From the NCBI GenBank assembly GCA_028290595.1, contig JAQGJO010000406.1:1-10168 (forward strand): a DNA stretch of 10,168 nucleotides, read 5' to 3'. This DNA comes from Hyphomicrobiales bacterium. Its GTDB lineage: Bacteria; Pseudomonadota; Alphaproteobacteria; Rhizobiales; Beijerinckiaceae. The stretch's first letter is position 1. Each line of letters opens with the position of its first letter. Shown here piece after piece: positions 5,916 through 10,168 of the stretch. Position numbers and translations under genes: made by a program. Below the pieces are notes generated by a model. It was not told the DNA's origin and made no database searches. It saw nothing but the letters and a program-made list of their open reading frames with translations.

Positions 5916-6950
5916 ATGACGAAGCGCAAACGCTCGCTCGGATGGATGATAACTTTCGCCGGCACACTTTGCGCCTCGTGGGCGCAGGCCGATGCCGTCG
6001 CCGATTTTTACAAGGACAAGACAATCGACCTCATCGTCGGCTCGACACCGGGGAATGATTTCGATCTGCGCGGCCGCATGCTGGCGCGCAACATGCCGCG
6101 CTTCATTCCCGGTCATCCCAATATCGTCGCCCGCAACATGCCCGGCGGCGGCGGCATCATCGCCATGAATCATATGGCGACCCGCGCGACGCGCGACGGC
6201 ACCACCCTGCACATCGTTTTTCCGAACATGGGGCCGCTGCAGGCCACCGGTGCGCCAGGCATCGCCTTCGATCTGCGGCAGTTTTATTATATCGGCAACA
6301 CCACCGACAGCCCCAATCTGATGAGCGCCTGGCACACCACCGGCGTGCGCACGATCGATGACGCCAAAAAGCGCGAACTGGCGCTCGGCTCATCGCCCGG
6401 CAATACCGGCACCTATTACGCGCTGGCGCTGAATCTGATGATCGGCACCAAGTTCAAGGTCATCTCCGGTTACCCCGGCGGCAATGAAATCAACCTCGCC
6501 ATGGAGCGCGGCGAGATCGATGGCCGCGCCTCGAACACCTATTCGGCCTGGAAATCGACCAAGCCCGATTGGCTCACCGATGGAAAGCTTGTGCATCTCG
6601 TGCAGGTGGGACGGCAGCGCCATCCCGAGCTTGCCGATGTGCCGCTTCTGCATGAACTGACGACCAATCCGGAAGACCGCCAGATTCTCGAATTCCTCTC
6701 CGCCAGCGTTTCCATCGCCCGCCCGGTGGTGACGACGCCTGGCGTGCCGATGGAAAGAGTCACCGCCCTGCGGCGCGCTTTCGACCAGGCAATCAGATCG
6801 CCGGAACTTCTTGCCGAGGCCGCCAAACTGAACATGGATATCAGCCCGCTGACGGGCGAAGATGCACAACGCATTTCCGACGCCATTCTGAATGCCCCGC
6901 CCGGCGTCATCCAGCGCGCCAAGCTGATCATGGAATCCGCGCCCAACTGA
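5916..6950 (+). CDS. TctC/Bug-family periplasmic substrate-binding protein
   Basis: A 344-residue exported protein of the Bug (TctC) type, the extracytoplasmic receptor of tripartite tricarboxylate transporters, which bind citrate, other dicarboxylates, and aromatic or amino acids. Seen: a basic N-terminus and hydrophobic core (7-23) with cleavage likely after AQA or ADA (24-27), then FYKDKTIDLIVGSTPGNDFD (31-50; the usual motif is GxxPGGxxD), PNIVARNMPGGGGIIAMNHM (68-87), RDGTTL (93-98) and the late GELA-equivalent region ERGEIDGRAS (197-206). Asp48 stands where most relatives have Gly. Start: ATG 5916, GGGGGA 6 nt upstream. No TctA or TctB membrane genes are in the window; orphan Bug proteins are common in proteobacteria. 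It is divergent from the amidohydrolase and converges on the acyl-CoA dehydrogenase with 19 bp between stops. Confidence 0.85.
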   Translation: MTKRKRSLGWMITFAGTLCASWAQADAVADFYKDKTIDLIVGSTPGNDFDLRGRMLARNMPRFIPGHPNIVARNMPGGGGIIAMNHMATRATRDGTTLHIVFPNMGPLQATGAPGIAFDLRQFYYIGNTTDSPNLMSAWHTTGVRTIDDAKKRELALGSSPGNTGTYYALALNLMIGTKFKVISGYPGGNEINLAMERGEIDGRASNTYSAWKSTKPDWLTDGKLVHLVQVGRQRHPELADVPLLHELTTNPEDRQILEFLSASVSIARPVVTTPGVPMERVTALRRAFDQAIRSPELLAEAAKLNMDISPLTGEDAQRISDAILNAPPGVIQRAKLIMESAPN

Positions 6951-6969
6951 ACGGCGAAGATGCAAAACA

Positions 6970-9225
6970 TCACCCGAGCCCCAGCACCCGGCGCGCCATC
7001 AACAGCCGCTGTACCTCCACCGTGCCGCCATAAATGGTGACGCGCCGGTTCTGCAGATAGGTCAGGCCGGGGAAGGATTTGTCGCCTTCGCCGCCGGTAA
7101 CCGCAAGCGCCGCCTCGCTGCCATAGGCTTCCGCAAGCAGTTCGCACAGCTCTTGCTGCAATTCCGCCGATACCAGTTTGGCGAAGGCAAAATCCGCATT
7201 CGCCTTGGTGCGGCTCTCGGTGAACGAGACGATCTGCGAGAACACGGCACAGAGCGCCACATAGTCGATCTCGGCCCGGGCAAGACGGTCGCGAAAACTG
7301 TCGTCGTCCATGACGCCGGTCGCCCGCGCGGCGCGCTTCACCTTGCCGAGCAATTGCGCGCATTTCTGCGGATTGGCGCCATTGAGCCGTTCTTTCTCGA
7401 GCAACGCCGTCGCTACCCGCCAGCCATCGTCGACGGAGCCGACGACATTCGAGACGGGCACGCGCACGTCATCGAAAAACACTTCGGCGAATTCTTCGTC
7501 GCCGGCGATGGTGCGGATCGGCAGCGGATTGATGCCCGGCTTCTTCATGTCGATCAGAATGAAGGTTATGCCGGCCTGCTTCTTCACATCCGGATTGGTG
7601 CGCACCAGCGCGAACATCCAGTCCGCGTGATGCGCCCATGTGGTCCAGATCTTCTGGCCATTGATGACAAAATCATCGCCGTCACGCACCGCGCGCGTGC
7701 GCAGGCTGGCAAGATCGGACCCTGAGCCCGGCTCCGAATAGCCCTGGCACCAGATCGTATCGCCGGACAGCATCCCCGGCAGATGCTGCACCTTCTGCTC
7801 GGGCGTGCCAAACCCCTGCAGGATAGGCCCAAGATGATAGATAGCCTGCCCCGAGATTTCCGGCGCGCCGGCCTTGCCGGATTCGTCATAGAGCACGATC
7901 TGCTCGCCGACCGTGGCGCCCATGCCACCATATTCCTTCGGCCAGTTGGGCGCGACCCAGCCGCGCGCCGCCAGCTTCCTGTGCCAGCCGCAGGCCTCCT
8001 CGAAACTCGGCCGGCTCGGCAGATGCCGCAGATGATCGGGAAGATTGGCCTCGAACCAGTCGTGAACCTCCTTGCGGAACACCGCCTCATGCGGGCTGTC
8101 CTCGCGGAATTTCACCTGTGCCGCCTCGCCCGCCGCAAACAAGCGCGCAGCGACAATCTTGCGATGCTCGCTCGCCGTGCCGTAGGCGGCGGCAAGCGCC
8201 ATGGCGCGCTTGAGGTGCAGCCCGATGTCATGCTCGTCGGTGAAGCCGATGGCGCCGTGCAACTGGATCATGTCACGCGTCACCGCGATCGCCGCCGCAC
8301 TCGCCTTCGCCTTGGCGCCTGATGTCATCAGCACCGAGGCAGCACCGCCGCCGAGCGCCAGACGCGCGGCCTCATTCACCAGCGAACGCGTCAGCGATAT
8401 CTGCACATGGGCGTCCACCGCGCGAAATTGCAGCGCCTGAAACGCGCCGAGCGGCTTGCCGAATTGTTCGCGCGTCTTGAGATGGTTGAGGGTGATCTGC
8501 AGCGCAGCGTCCATCAGACCGACGAGTTCGGCAGCGCTCGTCAGCCCCAGGAAGATGCGAAGCTCCGCGGCCAGCGCAGCGACCGCGACGCCGGATGGCG
8601 GGAGATTGGCTGCGGCGACCGCGCAATTCGTGAAGGTCAGCATGCCCGTGCTCATCCCATCGACGGTCCGGCTTGAGGAGACTTTCAGCCCGGTGGCATC
8701 CGCGCGCACAAAGGCCAGACCTTCGACGCCGTTGAGGTCATAATCGACGACAAATCCGTCGGCTGCCCCTGCTGCAAAGACGCCGCCGCGCACGCCGTTC
8801 AACACGATGCCGGACGCGTTGCCGCCAGCCTTGACGCTGGTGCTCCCGGCGCTTGCGATGGCCGGCATGAACAACTTGCGGCCCGCCATCGCCTCCGCCA
8901 GTTCATCGACGTCGACCGCAGCCTGTAAGGCTGCAGCAGCTTTCAGGCCAGCAATCAGCGAGACATAGGGAATGGCGGCGAGATGGCGGCCGAACTCCTC
9001 GGCGACGACGCACGCTTCCACAAGGCCCAGCCCGCCGCCGCCCTTGTCTTCCGGGACAAGGATCGACAGCCAGCCATCGGCGCCTGTTCGCGCCAACGCG
9101 TCGTCATCACGCCCCTCTGCACGGTCGCGCAGCGAACGAAGTCGCGGAGCACCGAAAACCTGCGATGCAAACCGCGCCGCCCCTTCGCGAATGGCCTTGA
9201 TATCGTCTTCGCTTGTTCCGGACAT
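6970..9225 (-). CDS. Fused two-module acyl-CoA dehydrogenase
   Basis: A 751-residue flavoprotein made of two complete acyl-CoA dehydrogenase modules (about 1-365 and 375-751), twice the usual family length. N-module: TREQFGKPLGAFQALQ (251-266) and MIQLHGAIGFTDEHDIGLHL (319-338). C-module: flavin/substrate motif WCQGYSEPGSGSD (492-504), ING-KIWTTWA (521-531), and IYGGTVEVQR (731-740). The C-module has Gly733 where medium-chain enzymes carry the catalytic Glu, but Glu612 in KERLNG aligns with the isovaleryl/long-chain type catalytic Glu. The N-module has Leu226 and Tyr348 at these two places, so it is probably non-catalytic. This resembles the alpha2beta2 FadE28-FadE29 class fused in one chain. 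Start: ATG 9225 with AGGG 5 nt upstream; the 38-residue upstream extension is low-complexity and lacks a ribosome site. The substrate is a CoA ester, not identifiable here. Confidence 0.88.
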   Translation of the reverse strand: MSGTSEDDIKAIREGAARFASQVFGAPRLRSLRDRAEGRDDDALARTGADGWLSILVPEDKGGGGLGLVEACVVAEEFGRHLAAIPYVSLIAGLKAAAALQAAVDVDELAEAMAGRKLFMPAIASAGSTSVKAGGNASGIVLNGVRGGVFAAGAADGFVVDYDLNGVEGLAFVRADATGLKVSSSRTVDGMSTGMLTFTNCAVAAANLPPSGVAVAALAAELRIFLGLTSAAELVGLMDAALQITLNHLKTREQFGKPLGAFQALQFRAVDAHVQISLTRSLVNEAARLALGGGAASVLMTSGAKAKASAAAIAVTRDMIQLHGAIGFTDEHDIGLHLKRAMALAAAYGTASEHRKIVAARLFAAGEAAQVKFREDSPHEAVFRKEVHDWFEANLPDHLRHLPSRPSFEEACGWHRKLAARGWVAPNWPKEYGGMGATVGEQIVLYDESGKAGAPEISGQAIYHLGPILQGFGTPEQKVQHLPGMLSGDTIWCQGYSEPGSGSDLASLRTRAVRDGDDFVINGQKIWTTWAHHADWMFALVRTNPDVKKQAGITFILIDMKKPGINPLPIRTIAGDEEFAEVFFDDVRVPVSNVVGSVDDGWRVATALLEKERLNGANPQKCAQLLGKVKRAARATGVMDDDSFRDRLARAEIDYVALCAVFSQIVSFTESRTKANADFAFAKLVSAELQQELCELLAEAYGSEAALAVTGGEGDKSFPGLTYLQNRRVTIYGGTVEVQRLLMARRVLGLG

Positions 9226-9313
9226 TTCTTCCCTGCTGTTTTTTACGTAATCCAACGGCCTGATAGCACAGGCTTGCATGCGCTGCGATGGCGCGCATCT
9301 GTATCGCATCGCG

Positions 9314-9341
9314 GCGTGGCTGGACCAGATCGCGGCCACGC
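9314..9341. promoter_or_regulatory. Inverted repeat in the divergent acyl-CoA dehydrogenase/decarboxylase gap
   Basis: GCGTGGC (9314-9320) and GCCACGC (9335-9341) form a perfect 7-bp inverted repeat with a 14-bp spacer, placing the arm centres 21 bp apart (two helical turns); CTGGACCAG (9320-9328) is a small palindrome inside. A further GCCAC copy follows at 9353-9357. The gap also holds a palindrome TTACGTAA (9243-9250). In GC-rich DNA such matches occur by chance, so this is a candidate only. Confidence 0.3.
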
Positions 9342-9402
9342 GGCATAATCACGCCACGGGCCCGCAAGGCCGCGAATGAAGTCGATCAGCGGAGAGAAAC
9401 GC

Positions 9403-10168
9403 GTGAAGAAAATCGCCCTCGAAGAACATTGCATGACGCCGGGCCTCGCCAGCTATTGGGAACCGACCATGGCGGACGTGCCGCCTGAAATTTATCAGCG
9501 TATCCGCACGCGATTGCACGACTATGCGGACATGCGTCTGAAGGAAATGGATGAAGCGGGCATCGAAAAGGCCATCCTTTCGGCAGCCGGCCCAGGCGTA
9601 CAGGTTGAGCGAGACACGCGCACGGCTCTGAAGACCGCCGCTGAGGCCAATGATTATCTCGCCGCCCAGATCGCCCCCAACAGCAAGCGGCTCTACGGCT
9701 TTGCCCATATCGCCCTGCAAGACCCGGCCGAAGCCGCGAAGGAACTCGAACGCTGCGTCAAGCAACTCGGCTTCAAGGGCGCGATGATCAACGGCCACAG
9801 CAACGGTCATTATCTCGACGAGCGCCAGTTCGATCCGTTCTGGGCCAAGGCCGAGGAACTGCAGGTGCCAATCTATCTGCACCCCGCCGATCCGCCGGTT
9901 CAGTACGGTTCGTTCGAGGGCTACGACTCCTTGCGCCGCGCCACCTGGGGCTGGACGGTAGAGACCGGCACTCATGTGCTGCGCATGGTCTTCGGCGGCG
10001 TCTTTGACCGGTTCCCGAAGGCAACGCTCGCAGTCGGCCACCTCGGCGAGACCCTGCCGTTTCTGCTCTGGCGCCTCGACAGCCGCGCCAAGCTCTATGG
10101 CGTGAAGCTGAAGCGCGAGCCGTCCGACTACATCCGCGAAAATATCGTGGTGACGATCTCGGGCATGT
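9403..10168 (+). CDS. Gamma-resorcylate decarboxylase-like amidohydrolase (N-terminal 255 residues; runs past right edge)
   Basis: The first 255 residues of an amidohydrolase-2 (ACMSD superfamily) enzyme. The opening KKIALEEH (2-9) is the signature of the gamma-resorcylate/2,3-dihydroxybenzoate decarboxylase branch, where a Glu and a His (here Glu7 and His9) replace the HxH metal motif. Also seen: MRLKEMDEAGIEKAILS (44-60), ALQDPAEA (104-111), GFKGAMINGHSNG (123-135), IYLHP with metal ligand His160, and VGHLGETLPFLLWRLD (211-226) with catalytic His213 and Glu216. These match gamma-resorcylate decarboxylase closely in order and wording. The final metal Asp lies beyond the window. Start: GTG 9403 with GGAGAG 6 nt upstream; an in-frame ATG at 9376 lies upstream of that ribosome site and is less likely. 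Expected reaction: reversible decarboxylation of a hydroxybenzoate-like acid; substrate unproven. Divergent from the acyl-CoA dehydrogenase. Confidence 0.88.
   Translation, partial: MKKIALEEHCMTPGLASYWEPTMADVPPEIYQRIRTRLHDYADMRLKEMDEAGIEKAILSAAGPGVQVERDTRTALKTAAEANDYLAAQIAPNSKRLYGFAHIALQDPAEAAKELERCVKQLGFKGAMINGHSNGHYLDERQFDPFWAKAEELQVPIYLHPADPPVQYGSFEGYDSLRRATWGWTVETGTHVLRMVFGGVFDRFPKATLAVGHLGETLPFLLWRLDSRAKLYGVKLKREPSDYIRENIVVTISGM

Noticed and set aside
5733..6335. N-terminal extension of the amidohydrolase frame to 6335
   Set aside because: It would overlap the divergent TctC-like gene. The metal motif DCHAH belongs near the N-terminus in this family, which fixes the start at 5732.
9349..10041. 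Open frame (230 codons) on the minus strand opposite the decarboxylase-like gene
   Set aside because: The plus strand here encodes a clear gamma-resorcylate decarboxylase-like protein; the minus frame is its shadow and lacks motifs.
1..10168. tRNA, rRNA, CRISPR, insertion-sequence or prophage signals
   Set aside because: No clover-leaf-like segment, spacer-repeat array, terminal inverted repeats with target duplication, transposase or integrase motif was seen on either strand.

Overview
The window looks like an accessory catabolic and transport region from an alphaproteobacterium, most likely Hyphomicrobiales (Rhizobiales). The supports are high GC with strong third-position GC bias, Rhizobiales-like protein sequences, and an intergenic double-hairpin repeat (441-496) of a type familiar from rhizobial genomes. 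No RNA gene, transposase, integrase, CRISPR array or phage gene was seen. No stretch over 300 bases lacks a gene; the longest gap (1805-2050, 246 bp) is a divergent promoter region.

Left block, 1-3124: a minus-strand pair made of an M24 (creatinase/aminopeptidase P fold) enzyme and, downstream, the N-terminal 135 residues of a thiamine-diphosphate-dependent E1-alpha subunit that runs off the left edge. A LacI/GalR regulator is divergent. Between them is a strong sigma70-like promoter facing the M24 gene (TTGACA-N18-TATTAT), with a perfect 14-bp palindrome over the predicted transcription start. This reads as local repression of the M24/E1-alpha unit by the LacI protein, relieved by an unknown ligand.

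Middle block, 3270-6950: an orphan NMT1/SsuA-type ABC periplasmic binding protein, a small four-cysteine secreted protein, an ACMSD-like amidohydrolase on the minus strand, and a divergent TctC/Bug-type periplasmic binding protein. No permease or ATPase gene for either binding protein lies in the window.

Right block, 6970-10168: a 751-residue fusion of two acyl-CoA dehydrogenase modules (minus), divergent from a second ACMSD-superfamily enzyme resembling gamma-resorcylate (2,6-dihydroxybenzoate) decarboxylase, which runs off the right edge.

Together the genes suggest periplasmic capture of a carboxylic, possibly aromatic, acid, metal-dependent decarboxylation or ring hydrolysis, and CoA-ester oxidation. 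The substrate cannot be named from the sequence. The most notable points are the altered active sites: the M24 enzyme has Cys in place of the second metal-ligand Asp, the first amidohydrolase has Ile in place of the catalytic His, and the acyl-CoA dehydrogenase fusion has a plausible catalytic Glu in only one module. Two pairs of genes converge with only 9 and 19 bp between stop codons and no visible terminator.
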